From the NCBI GenBank assembly GCA_024734555.1, contig JANPWX010000249.1, positions 1-64,000 on the forward strand: a stretch of 64,000 nucleotides of DNA, given 5' to 3'. Positions 45,401 through 56,900 of this stretch are shown here, piece after piece (position 1 is the first letter of the stretch; each line of letters begins with the position of its first letter). The translations under genes were made by a program, and so were the position numbers. The DNA is from Trochalopteron elliotii. Taxonomy: Eukaryota; Chordata; Aves; Passeriformes; Leiothrichidae. Under the pieces are notes generated by a model, which ran no database searches, was not told where the DNA came from, and saw nothing but the letters and a program-made list of their open reading frames with translations.

Positions 45401-46334
45401 AATTCCCTCTCCCTGCTCAAGGATTTGGCACGGCCATGGATCTCATGTGTGCACAGCTGGGAGAGGGATGGATGTCTGCTCTGCTGTAAAAACCTGCTGG
45501 AGCCAGTGCTGTGCTCAAGCACAAGCCAGGGAAAGAAGGCTCTGCAAAAAGGGATAGGATTTCTCCTGCCCCCTATCCTTGTCTCCCCATCAGGGAGCTG
45601 TGGAGCAGTGCTTCACCCCCAGATAACTTTCCTGCTCCAACGAGCTTTGCTTGTTGTTTTAATTTCTTAAAACAAGCCCAGATCCTGCATTTTGTGAATC
45701 ACCACAATGCATTTAATAGGTAGCCTGCTCACAAAGGAGTGCAGCGGATGTGTACACAGGCCCTGATGAAGCTAATAACTACCTCTCAATGGCTTTCAGG
45801 GAGTTATTACATATTTAAGCTCCAAGCTCTCTTAATCAACCACAGAGATGCAGCTGGCAGCAGTAAATTGCCAACAACAGTTCATTACAAATAAGGAAAC
45901 ATTGGTTTTTCAAGGACAAAAAACACCAAACGTGTCAGCTCTTCAGCAAACTCTTGTCCTCACCCTTCTCCCCCCGCCACTCACCCCCAGTGATGTGCTG
46001 CCACAACTTTCTTTGTCCAACAACACGACTTCACTGCCTAATCCCCTCCACAGGGGACATCATGCAGTCGAGTTCCTGGATTTCCTGACTTATTTGGGCA
46101 AAAGGCACAGCCCGTGTTCACCCTCCCACTTGTCCCATAATACCACAAGGATGTGCCACAGGGGCACCCTCGGTGGCCTCACCCTGCAGAGCAGATCAAG
46201 CCATGGCACACTCAGGGACACAGTTGTGACTTTGCCCTTCAGGACCCGATGTGGTCCCAAAAACTCACTTGGGAATGAGTTTTTCAGTACCTGCCATGTC
46301 CTGGGCACAGCACAAAGGGGAAGGTCTGTGTTGC
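42431..46334. other. Gene-free intronic DNA
   Basis: No exon, RNA gene or clear repeat is recognised apart from T and A runs at about 43790-43803 and 44059-44071. Confidence 0.5.
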
Positions 46335-46905
46335 TTTTTTATCTTCTTTTCTGCCAGAGTGGGGATTAAATGTTTGAGATGGTGTTTCGTGTTCGGACTC
46401 AGATGTTTATGAATTCTTAATAATCTATAGTACAGTTTCACAAACCATGAGTTCTACAGCACTTCTAGCTAACAAATCAAAAATGGAGCCATCTCTATCT
46501 CCCTACAAGACCTTTTCAGGACAAACTGTCCAATTATGAAATGACACCTGAATTATTTTTACTTTTAACCCAATAACCAACCACCCATGGCCCACAATGT
46601 GGATTTTTCTACCCAATTACAAAATCCCACCCATAGTCATGGAGAAGAAGGTGAAAAAGAAGGACTCAGCCTATGCCCTAAAACCTCCATCTTTTTCTTT
46701 ATCTATTACTACATTCTAAACCCTTCAAATCTAAGTTTTCCACCCTGTGCTATCACACCCTTCTATCCAAACTCCACACCCACAATCCCAGTGCTGTCAC
46801 TCAATTTTGGGAGCCTTTTCCACGGGCTCAGGTCCAGTGCAGTGTTTGCTTGGGGGTCAGTGCCTGTGAGCACAGAAAGGCTGAAATTCTCAGTGCCCAG
46901 GGCTC
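46335..46905 (+). mobile_element. LTR-like family B copy 3
   Basis: The most continuous family B copy. It opens with about 45 bases of non-LTR sequence (TTTTTATCTTCTTTTCTGCC to TTTGAGATGG) also found before the copy at 25925, then the LTR start TGTTTCGTGTTCGGACTC. It continues through GCCCACAATGTGGATTTTTC and CATGGAGAAGAAGGTGAA to CTCAGTGCCCAGGGCTCCAGCA. The uncaptured satellite site reads CCATCTTTTTCTTTATCTA here. The shared upstream piece suggests that both are 3' LTRs carrying a stub of internal sequence. Confidence 0.78.
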
Positions 46906-47329
46906 CAGCAGGTCTGTGGGCATCACTTGACCTTATTCTCCTAACAGAGATGTGGCTGCCCACCCAGCTGAGTCAAGAGCACAGCAGTTTAAGAGAGATG
47001 CCCATGCCTGGGAGATATTAAGGCCAATATTTTAACAGCCTTCAGAAAAGTCTAAACATTGTCTGAACGAAGGGGAGAAAAAGAAAAGACAGCTGGTCCT
47101 GTTAGAGCTGTATCTTCCTCTCTGAAGAGGCAACAACCAGATTTTGGCCTTCAGGAGGCAAAGAAATTATACATTTCAAGCCCAGAGAATTTCTCCTCCT
47201 CAAAAGGGAAACAAGCCCCATCCATACCCCAGTGTGGTGCAATAGACCTGCTCAGACCCCTGCTGTGGGCCCCCTCCCATGAGGGGGATCTGTGCTGGAT
47301 GGACCAGTAAAAATGGGTGCTTCTGCCAA

Positions 47330-47616
47330 GAATCCAAGCCCTAAATCCAGCTGGCCATACCTGTACCACCTGCAAATCCCACTGGGCCAGGGATCCAAGC
47401 CCTAAATCCAGCTGGCCATGTCTGTACTGCCTGCAAAACCCACTGGACCAGGGATCCAAGCCCTAAATCCAGCTGGCCATGTCTGTACTGCCTGAACATC
47501 CCACTGGACCAGGGATCCAAGCCCTAAATCCTGCTGGTCATATCTGTACCACCTGCAAATCCCACTGGGCCAGGGATCCAAGCCCTAAATCCAGCTGGCC
47601 ATACCTGTACCACCTC
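47330..47616. repeat. 61-bp VNTR interrupted by assembly gap
   Basis: ATCCAAGCCCTAAATCCAGC recurs at 47332, 47393, 47454, 47515 and 47576, exactly 61 bases apart. At least 4.7 copies are visible before the N run. Units alternate between CCATACCTGTACCACCTGC and CCATGTCTGTACTGCCTG types, so two subtypes exist. Confidence 0.95.
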
Positions 47617-47626
47617 NNNNNNNNNN
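47617..47626. other. Assembly gap (10 N) inside VNTR
   Basis: Ten N directly after an incomplete 61-bp unit. The true array is probably longer than shown. Confidence 0.99.
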
Positions 47627-50600
47627 AGGACACTCTGCAAACCCCATGCTGGGCTCTGGGAGCAGGCCAAGCAAGAGTTTAATCTTTGTTTGGTCTCCTG
47701 TGACATCTCAAACCCTGCTGTCAGACATTAACCCTGTGCAGGCTGGGGCTGTTGGCTCAGGGGGATGCACGTTGGCCCAGCTGAACAAAGTGGGATCACG
47801 GAGAGGAAGGGAATGCACTCAACAAGTGAAATCTGGAAAAGGAAATGTTGGTTTGCTTCCCTTCCAGCCTGGTTTTACAGCATTCCCTCTGCCACATCAG
47901 AAGACATCTTGCTCTTCAACTGCATCCTACTGCTCGTGCTGGAGGCTTTACTTTTTTCCTCTGAAGCTGCAGGCCACAGAAGAAAAAGGGATGTTAGAGG
48001 GGTTCCAGGGCTGAGTCAGGATATTATTTTTGCTGTTTCTTTAGAAATATCTGACCCAACTTCTTTTTGGAAAAGAAAAGGGGCACTTAAAAAAGCAGCA
48101 CTGCTTGGTTCCCCTCCTGCCACTGTCTATATTTATTAACACTGACATTTTTAAAGGGCTCTTGGGAGGGAGCCTATGTGGTTTCTGGGGACACTTTCCC
48201 AAAAAAAAAAAATTCAGAGGATGTAGCTGATGTTTGTGTCTCTGTTAGTATTCAGCTCCTAAATTTATGCTTCCAGAGAAATGCCAGAACTGACTTGGAC
48301 AAGTCAAACTCAGTGGGCAAAGAGTGTCATTTCCTAAATCTGCAGCAGACATGTTTTATAAAAACGACTAAACTGTGTATTATGAACAGCAAGATCGTTT
48401 GACACAAGATTTTCCAAGCACTTACAGGTGTGACTGCACAGGTGAAATATGAGTTTAACTGGTTGTCCACATGTACCATCTTCCCCACTGACACCAATGC
48501 AGTAAAATCTTTTCTTTTGGGGGGTGTGTGTGCAGACATCTGGAGCAAAGGTTGTGACAGATCTCTGGTTGCAGTGTTATCCCTAGAGAAACTGTGGTTT
48601 TTGAACATGAAAGAACACAGTTTTCAAGGAGCTTTGCAGCCACATCTGGAAGAGGTGCTGCTCCTGCTGCCGTGGGACAGAAAGGAGAAGAGCTGATGGA
48701 TATCAGACAGGGGAAGGATTGCTTCCTCCTCTAATATAGGAAGCCGGACTTCTTTTGAATTATTTAGCATTCAGTCAGGAGATAAATATACACTGTCTGG
48801 ATGAACCAGTGACCTCTTCTATGATCACAACAGCTGTAGTAGATGGAGGAGGAAGGGCAGGAAGGGCCTACAACTGCACATCCTCTCCATGTTCTCGTGC
48901 CGAGAGCTTTGATCATTAATGGAGATGTGAGACAAGGCTGGAGCCACCTTGCTGAGGGTGGGCCCAGAGGGGAGGCTCTCTCACACTTTAAATCACAGCA
49001 CCCACGCTGATGTCTCCTGTGCAGCATCACTGACACTGACCTGGCTGAGACCCCAGACCTGTCCCCATGAAGCCTGGAGCAGTGTGCCATGCAAACCCCC
49101 TCTAAAAGCTGTTTCTTTCACTGTGTTCAAGCCATTGAACACAGCAGCTGTGCTCCAGGAACAAGGAGCAGAAAAGCACCACTCCAAGAGGCATTGCTGG
49201 GTTAAATGTCCCACAGGAGAACCAGCATCTTCTCCATTACACATTTTATTTTATTTTTTTTTGGTAGAATGAGATGTTTGTTTAAATGCAGAGGAGCAGC
49301 GTGGCTGCAGCAGTTAAACTGCTGCTTTGTGTACTCTGGGAAGGGGGGACATCAACAGATTGCAAAATGGGGAAGTCTCTCTGGACACTGCAAACAAACA
49401 ACACGTTACGTAATGAGGCCTTTTGGGAACCAGGGGAAGGTCTCCACAAGATCAGGGCCCTCCCAGCGCTTTCTAATTTTACTGGGACTTACCAGCAAGC
49501 CAGCCCTCTAATAATAGAGGCTTGTGCACGCTTTTCTTTCATCTTCACGTCTCCCTGTGCTGCCCTACCTTTGTTCTTACTGCCCCAGAAAAACACGTCC
49601 TACTCACTTTTATCACTGATTCATTCAGGCTTGAATGGCGGAACTGAAGAGGTGCTAAAAACCTTTAGAAAGGGCAGCAAAGACAACCCTTGGCCGTCAG
49701 AGCACGGCAAAACCTGGAATTTTAGAACTTTATGAAATCCAGTGTGCAGGGGAGTTGCACCATTCTACATAACTGTGGCTTAGCTGAAGGACAGCACCAA
49801 CAAGAAATGACAGAGCAAAAAGTCTTTAGCTCCACAATCCACATGTTGGTTTATCTTCTTTATTGGAGCAAACTCTTCCAGGGGAGGACGCCTGTAAGCA
49901 GAAGCTCAGCCCAGAAACACTCTGCAGGCTTTTCCTAAAACTTGTGTCCAGGCAAACCATGGACCTGCAGGGAATCTTCTGCCAGTCAGACTGTACCACC
50001 CACCACCTGAATTTGGACTGTAGCAGCTAAATTTTAGATTAAGACCTAGTTTAAGACCTCCTCTCTTTCAGGCACAGGGATAGACTGGAGTATACACCAC
50101 TGGTTTCATTCTGCCAAAGTCCTCTCCCACTTGAATGGAGAAAAACCCCTTGGCCAACATCTGTCCCTGCAGTCACACAGGCTGTCCCCAGGCTGTGGAC
50201 AGCTCTGAGGTTCCATCACGCACTTTGACTCCTGGGAGAGATAATTTAAAGGCAACAGAGACACAATGGCAGATCTAAGCACGCTGGGGTTTCTAAGAAA
50301 GCTGCTTTCCCCTGTTTCTTGCTTGCTGTGCACATTGTGGCAGCTGGTAAGAGGAGGAAGGAGGAGGCCCGTGGCCCTGGTGAGGGCACACCAGCACAGA
50401 TCCTACAGGATGTGGTCAGCTGGCTCCCAGCACACGCCTTGGTTACTGGGCTGCTGGCAAAAATGAACAGCCCAGAGGAGGGAAGCAGAGGCAGGCAGGC
50501 ACAGCAGTGGCAGGGAGAACATCTCCCCTCATCACAGCCCGAGCACAGAGACAGCCCCTGGGTGAAGGACAGCACAGAGATCCTGCCCACAGTGATGGAT

Positions 50601-52116
50601 CCAAAGCAAGGCATGATCCAAGCCCCTCTCAGTACCATTGCAGGGTCTGGCCTGCCATGTAAACATGTCACATCCCATGGGAGCTGGGAACAAAGTCTAG
50701 CTGCCACTAGCCCAGTTTTGCCAGTCCTGAGTGACCTGGATAAAAAGCAAAGAGCCTTTGGGAGATATCCTTATAGCCTAGTTCATTGCATCTCTGCAGC
50801 CAACTCCCTGCTTCACCCAAAAGTATTAAAAAAATAAAATTCAAATAACTGCATTCCTCTCCACTACATTTGTCATTCAGGAGTCAGGAGCCACATGCTC
50901 TTGGCATGTTTGAACAACATGCCTGTTGAGGCCTCCACATTGTAGAGCTGTGAAGTTTTTGCCCAGTTCTTCCTGGGAAGTCAAAATCCCAACTGCTATA
51001 AATCCTGCCTGAGAACTACAAGTCACCTTTTTTTCCCACCCCCCCACATCTACTTCAAGCAGTTTTATGAAGAAGTTTCCATTCTCCCTGTGCAGATACA
51101 GGTGACAGAACACAAGGGCCACCCTGGGCACTGGCCATGGTTTGTCTCAGCTCCTTGGAGACCAGCAGCACAATAAATAACACCCAAGCCATAATTTAGC
51201 TCTCCCTTGACACAGCAGTGCCCTTTATCAGTTACTTCCTCCAGTTCTGTGCAGGGTTTCTGTGCTACAGAGCTCAGTCCCTGCTGGCTGCAAACACAGG
51301 ATTCACTGCAGGGAGAGCCCCAGGCTGGAACAACACAACCCTTACTCCTCCCAGAGCACCAGCTGGGCAAGGAAATGTCTCCATGACATACCCAAGGATA
51401 GATGTTTTCCACCATGATTTACTGAGCAAATTTATGTTCTCCACACAATGTAATAAGGCTGCAGCACTGATGATTTCCCCACCATCCAAACAGCAACACT
51501 CTGGAGTAGCCTCCAACAGCTTTCAGACTCCTTTTTTTTTACTTGCAAGCAAGCTGAATGTTGCTGCAGTTACATCCTAACCACAAGGCTTCTGTGCATG
51601 ACAACACTTTTTCAAGATGTGTATTAGACAGTGACCCAGGCCTTCACCTTTTAGAACAGGGGAAGGTGAAGCAACCTTCACCAAAGCCCTGAGCAGAGCA
51701 TCAGTGGGACAGGCTGTGACCCAGTGCCACATGATCTGAGCCCCAACAGGAAAGGGGAAGCACATACCACAATTCACACCTTCAGTCTAAGCCCTTTGGA
51801 GGACACGTCCCCGTGCCTGTGTGGTCACAGCCCACCTGGGTTTTGTTCCCTGCTCCACTGCAGAGCTGAGGCTGGAGAGATCCCACATCAGCTCCACCTT
51901 CCTGCTGCGGGAAGGCTGGAGTCCCCCTGAGCAGGCATCACTCTCCAGTCTGCTGGCAAGGCAGGGGTGCAATTGTTTCAGGCTCCCCAAAGCACCTAAG
52001 GCCATCCATGGCTTATTCCAGTGCACTGGCACCCAAAAAACACCTCCAGAGCAGCTCTGAGAGCTGAGTACATTTCATTTCAGAAGCAGAGATTGTAAGA
52101 ATCAAATAAAACCTTG
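47627..52116. other. Gene-free intronic DNA just downstream of the SLC8A1 exon
   Basis: No second SLC8A1 exon (for example the mutually exclusive A/B exons that follow in the family) is visible; none of the translated frames resembles the expected start of calcium-binding domain 2's second half. Confidence 0.55.
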
Positions 52117-52122
52117 ACTTAC
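52117..52122 (-). other. SLC8A1: Splice donor of SLC8A1 first coding exon
   Basis: On the minus strand the exon ends GAG ATA GT and is followed by GTAAGT, a perfect consensus donor. The intron is phase 2: the split codon would become valine (GT plus G), matching the NDEIVK junction known in NCX1. Reading through gives an immediate TAA stop, which supports splicing here. Confidence 0.93.
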
Positions 52123-53951
52123 ACTATCTCATCGTTCTGGAACTCCAGCTCCCCGCAGGTGTCCTCAAAGTCCTCCCCTCCTCCTTTGGCCGTGCCTTCG
52201 ATGGTTTTGTAGGGCACAATAACATTTCCTCGGGCTCCAGAGGTTCTCAACACCTTCACCTCCATGGTCCCCACGCTCTCACTGATGTGCGTCACCGGCT
52301 CCTCGAAGGTGAAGATGCCGGCGTGGTCGTCATCAAAGATGGTGACGGTGGCAGTGGACGGCGACCCCAGGCAGGCCAGCGCTGAGGCCCGGCTGGCCTC
52401 GAGGACACCCTCGTCCGAGGCCTCGGCGCTCACGCGGACGTTGCTGAGGTGCACCAGGAAGTTCTCATCCTCCTCAAATATGTCGTCGTCGATGATGCCG
52501 ACGCGGATTTCCTTCTGGGTCTCGCCGGGCTTGAAGACCACGGTGCCCTCGGTGAACTCGTAGTCGGAGCCGGCGTTGGCCGTGCCGTCCTCGGTGCGGA
52601 AGTCGACGCACACCGTGTGGGTCAGGTCCCCTCCGCGGCGCACCACCGTCAGCGCCACGGTGCCGCAGTTCTCCAGGCACTGGTAGGTGCCCTGCTCGAA
52701 GTAGAGCTTGCTGACGGGGTCGTTCTCGGCCGCCTCGCTGTTCACCTCGTGCATGCTGACGGCCTTCCGCGCCTGGTCGGCCGCGTGCCGCTTCAGGATG
52801 TTGCCGGCGCCGGTCATGAGGCGCGTGGCCTGGATGCGGTAGAAGGCCCTGCTCTTCTGCTGCTGGCTCAGCACCTGGTAGTTGGCCAGCTCGATGAGCT
52901 GCTCGATTTCTTTGTCCGGGTGCTTTTGTTTCAGCTCCTTCAGGATCCGGGCCATCTCCCTCCTGGCTTCCTCGTCGTCCTGGTCTTTCTCGTCCACCTC
53001 CAGCACCAGCGTGCCGTCCAAGAAGTTCTCCACGTGAGAGTTGGCCACCTTTCCGTCCATCTCGATGTCGGCCTTGGAGGAGGGCCTGTCGCCCTCGTGC
53101 TCGATGATCATCCCCCTCTGCTTGCCGGCCCGGTATTTCTTGTAGACGTACTTGTAAAACAAAAGCCTCCTGTCGGCTATCCAGGCGAACACCACGCAGA
53201 TGGGGAAGAAGAAGAAGGTGAGCAAGCCTTCCCAAACCTCCACGATCCCGGGGGAAGACACGGACAGGATGATGTAAAGCCAAGTGTAGGCGAAGATGCT
53301 CCAGGCCGCCGTGACGAAGAACACCCTCAGGTGCTTGATCTTCCTGATCTCCCCGTCTGGCACCACGTAGACACAGATGGCAATGATGACAAACATGTTG
53401 AAGGCGGCGCTGCCCACGATGGTGCTGGGCCCCAGGTCCCCGGCCGTGAAGCCGTGGCCGCACACCTCAATCACGGACAGGAGGATCTCGGGGGCGGACG
53501 AGCCCAGGGCCATCAGCGTCAGGTTGGAGACGGTCTCGTTCCAGATCCTCACTGTGGTTTTGCTGGTTTCCCCGTTGGGCTTCTTGATGGTTATTTCCCT
53601 CTCCTGGGAGGTGATGACCTCGATGGAGGACATGAAGCGGTCGGCTATGATGGACACCCCCAGGAACATGTACACCATGGCCACGAAATACACCGTTGCC
53701 CGAGCGATCTTGTCCCCAAAGGAGGGGTCCTGGGGCTCCCATATGGGCAGAATCACCCCCTTTTTGCAGATGTAGGAGCCAGCACACTCCTCGGTGTCGT
53801 TGGCAGGTAGCTCGCTGGGGCTCTCCCCGTGTGTGCCCTCTGCATGGCACAGCAGCACCAGCACCAGGCTCAGGAGAGGGAGGCTCACTGGGGTGGGGTG
53901 TGAGTGGGTTATTCCTGACATGGCTGCTCCCACCAGACGGGTCCCAAACAT
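52123..53951 (-). CDS. SLC8A1: Sodium/calcium exchanger 1 (NCX1), first coding exon, partial
   Basis: This exon encodes 609 full codons plus two bases of NCX1, which exports one calcium for three sodium ions across the plasma membrane. Residues 1-37 are a signal peptide; N51 (NDT) is a likely glycosylation site. Transmembrane segments follow at about 84-103, 145-165, 182-198, 210-231 and 242-259. The alpha-1 repeat shows GSSAPE (150-155) and GPSTIVGSAAFN (174-185). The basic, aromatic XIP autoinhibitory segment is 261-280. Calcium-binding domain 1 shows DGTANAGSDYEFTEG (455-469), DDDIFEEDENF (488-498) and FDDDHAGIF (539-547); domain 2 begins after that. Assignment to NCX1 rather than NCX2/3 rests on GNILKRHAADQARKAVSMHE and CLGSPSTATVTIFDDDHAGI. 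The start is the first ATG after the acceptor (A at -3); a second ATG follows at codon 11. The alpha-2 repeat lies in later exons outside the window. No frameshift is seen. Confidence 0.97.
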
Positions 53952-53983
53952 CCTCGACCTGCAGAGGCAAAAAGGAAAAGTTG
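53952..53983 (-). other. SLC8A1: Splice acceptor and 7-base 5' UTR of the SLC8A1 coding exon
   Basis: On the minus strand a pyrimidine tract (CTTTTCCTTTTTGCCTCTGCAG, 53959-53980) is followed by GTCGAGG (53952-53958) and the start ATG. A branch-like CTTAATG lies just upstream. The exon would thus be 1836 bases, close to the roughly 1.8-kb exon 2 of mammalian SLC8A1. The frame stays open for 25 codons upstream into the intron, but no evidence favours using that extension. Confidence 0.88.
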
Positions 53984-56900
53984 CATTAAGTGAGGCCAAG
54001 CAGAGATAACAGATTTTTCTCTCCAAAGATATGATCAGGCTATCCTGTTACTCAAGAAGATGGGGCTGATTTTGAGCCCATTTTGTCATGATTAATGATG
54101 TTTTCCAAGCAGAAATCCTCTAGCTCAGTCATCTGAACCAGGCTGGATTCAGATGGTACCAGTGAGCCAGCACCTACCCCCTTTAGCCACCGTGATGTTT
54201 CTTTCCCTTGGCTGAAAACCTATTTGTTCAATTGCATTTCCTTGTTCCTCTAATCTAATTAAAGCCCGTCGTTCTGCTTCACAGCTGGCAGAAGTGTTTC
54301 CCATTTCAAAATTACAGCACACTCACTGGAATTCAGGGTAAGAGCAGGAGAGGACAGGGAGATCTACTATCCCCTTCATCATGTTTAAAAAATATTTTTA
54401 TACTTTTTAAATCACTCTAAGCTATGCATTTCACAGTCTTTTCTTGCTCACAGTCCTCCCAAGCATCTACTCCACAAAGTGATCTCGAGCCCTGGCAAAA
54501 CCTTACTCTTAACAGTCCCTTGGTCATAAGGTGCACCAGAAGGGCAGCCTGTAATTAATGATTCTGGAGCCATTCCTTCCACAGTGCATCACTTTGCACC
54601 TTCCCAAAACTGGAAAGAGCCCCATATGCATGGAAGCCTGGCTCTCCTGGCATGCTCCTGGAGGAAACGTGTCCCTGTGCTCTTTTCCCACTAGGTCAGC
54701 TCTGACAGGCTTCCCCTTCAAGGGCCTTTCTCACTCCATTTACAGCATCACTCATCAGGCATGACAGCCCTGCTTGCCCTTGTCCTGCCTCGGGATTTTC
54801 CAGCAATGGAGAGGAGCTGTTAAAGAGGTTTGCAGTTAGTTAACAGTGCATAAACCTACAGAACAGATGCCTTTAGTACAAAGAGATGCTTAGTGGAAAA
54901 AAAAAAGCTAAAGCCTGAGCATGCTCAGTGCTACATTCTCAAATTTACTAGCCAATAAAAGCCAGATCCCTGGTTATTAAAACTGTATATTTTTTCCTCA
55001 AGGAGAGCCTTTGCTATACCACGCTTCTCCAATCCAAGTTAATTTAATGAAATGGTGCTTAAAAATGTTCATGTGAAGAGAGGAAAATGAGCACGTCAAT
55101 ACCTCGACTTCGCTGGGAAATACAAAAAGCTGAGCTGATTTTCCTCAGAAAAACCCCCCAGCCCTGAAAGAACAAACCAACAAAGCTCAGCCATGAAAGG
55201 TTTTCACTCCTCACTGGGGTAGGGGCTGGAGGAAGCAGTGGGTACCATCCCACACCCACGTTGTGGGATCTGCTCCACAAAGAGACACTGCACTGGTGGA
55301 TCAAAGCCTTCTCCTCCATTTGCTTTTATTTATGGATGCTGTAGTAGCATAATCATTGGTCTGGAAGAGCAATACTGAGAATTTATCAAGATGGTTTCAC
55401 ATAAATGGCATTTTCTCACCAGGAGCTGTTGGTCTGCCTCCAACCCCTCCACTCCCTGGTATTGTGATTGAGAAAAGAAAAAGAAACACAGTGGAGAGAA
55501 GTGAGCAAATCAGAGAGCTGGCTGATAAGAACAGATAAACTGAACAAGAAAAAGCAAGTCTCTTGCAGGAAGACAGATTTAAAATCAGCTTGTTTGCACT
55601 GGGAATCCTGCTAATGCTACAAAAAAGCTCTCACTACCAGACTGATCACAGTGCCTGGGTACCTTCTCCTTCCCCAAATGTGAGCTGTAGCCACCAAAGT
55701 GAAAAAAAAAAATGCAAGCAGGCTGTTTGCAAAGAGGAGCAGCACCTTGTTGCAGGCTGGATGGCTGATCTGAAACAGATGTGCATTCACGGTCATTGAA
55801 ATTCAGCTGAAGCATGAATTAGTCACCCAACATCTGCACTCCTGTGCCTCACACTGCTCCAAACCAAGCCGTGGAGACGTTTGATAAAGGGGCTGTCAAA
55901 ACACAGGCTGACTTGGTACCTACTCTGTTTATCCCAGACAGCTCCTAAGTGTAGTTTTGTTTCCTTTTTAAATATGTAAGCTTAAAAAAAAAAAAAATTC
56001 ATTGTGGGCATGAAATATTACTCAAGTTGCATGGTTCTTCACCCTCTCCTTCTGAAGGGTGGTAGTTTCTTCAGAAAACTCAAGAGCATCCACCTGTCCT
56101 TGCCCAGTTAATTTTTATCCCTGTGGCAAGTCATATCCCTGCACAATGTACAATTATTCGGAGCAATCAGGCATTGTGAAATCTCCTTGGCAAGAAGAGG
56201 AAACAGATGGTTCTAGAAAAAAATATTATGCTTTGGGTCACTGATTTAGGTCATGAAGAATAGGAGAGTCCCATCACACTTTGGACCAACTCTCCAGCCT
56301 TGAAAGGATTTGGGTACTGGAAGTCTCATTCAGAAAAAAAGGACACCCACAAAATCAAATTAATAAGTAACTTGAACTTTATTTACCCTGTGTTTCCTCT
56401 TTCAAATATTCTAAATGTAAGTCGGGTTTTTTTTGTTTTTTTTTTTTTTATTTGTTTGTTTGTTTGAAATCGAGTCCCTTACTACTTTAAACAGGAAGAA
56501 AAAAGGCCTAGAGGCTTGCATCTGAGCAATCCATATTTCTGGCATTCCCAACCAGCCCTCCGTGTACAAACAATATTTTTTCCCCTCAGATGTCAGGAGG
56601 TAAGAAACGTGGGGCTTTTCTGGAGAGGGATAAGGAATGGCTGGAGCTTTGGAAGAGACATCCACCAGCCATGCCAATGCTCCTTTGAGCAGCAGCAGCA
56701 GCATCCCCCAACTCTGCTGTGTTGTCATTTTGTGGTGTAGGTTCACACTCCATGGCCAGCTTTCCTACTTAAACCTAAATTCACTACTTAAACCTAAATT
56801 CACTACTTAAACCTAAATTCCCAGTGAGGCTCAGGAATTACAAAGGGCTAGAAAATGCCTGGCCACAGGCAGCCAGACCCTGACACCCACAACATCTCTG

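Noticed and set aside
47627..52116. Search for the next SLC8A1 exons (mutually exclusive A or B)
   Set aside because: No frame resembling their known protein sequence was found on the minus strand, so the intron is assumed to extend beyond the window.
52474..53463. 329-codon minus-strand frame overlapping NCX1 in another phase
   Set aside because: Arg/His/Gly-rich out-of-frame translation of the same exon, typical of high GC3; the NCX1 frame explains the sequence fully.
52449..53810. 453-codon open frame on the plus strand opposite the SLC8A1 exon
   Set aside because: It is the antisense shadow of a GC-rich coding exon; its composition (Val/Leu/His/Gly-rich, no domain) reflects the complement of NCX1 codons, and no independent start or splice signal supports it.
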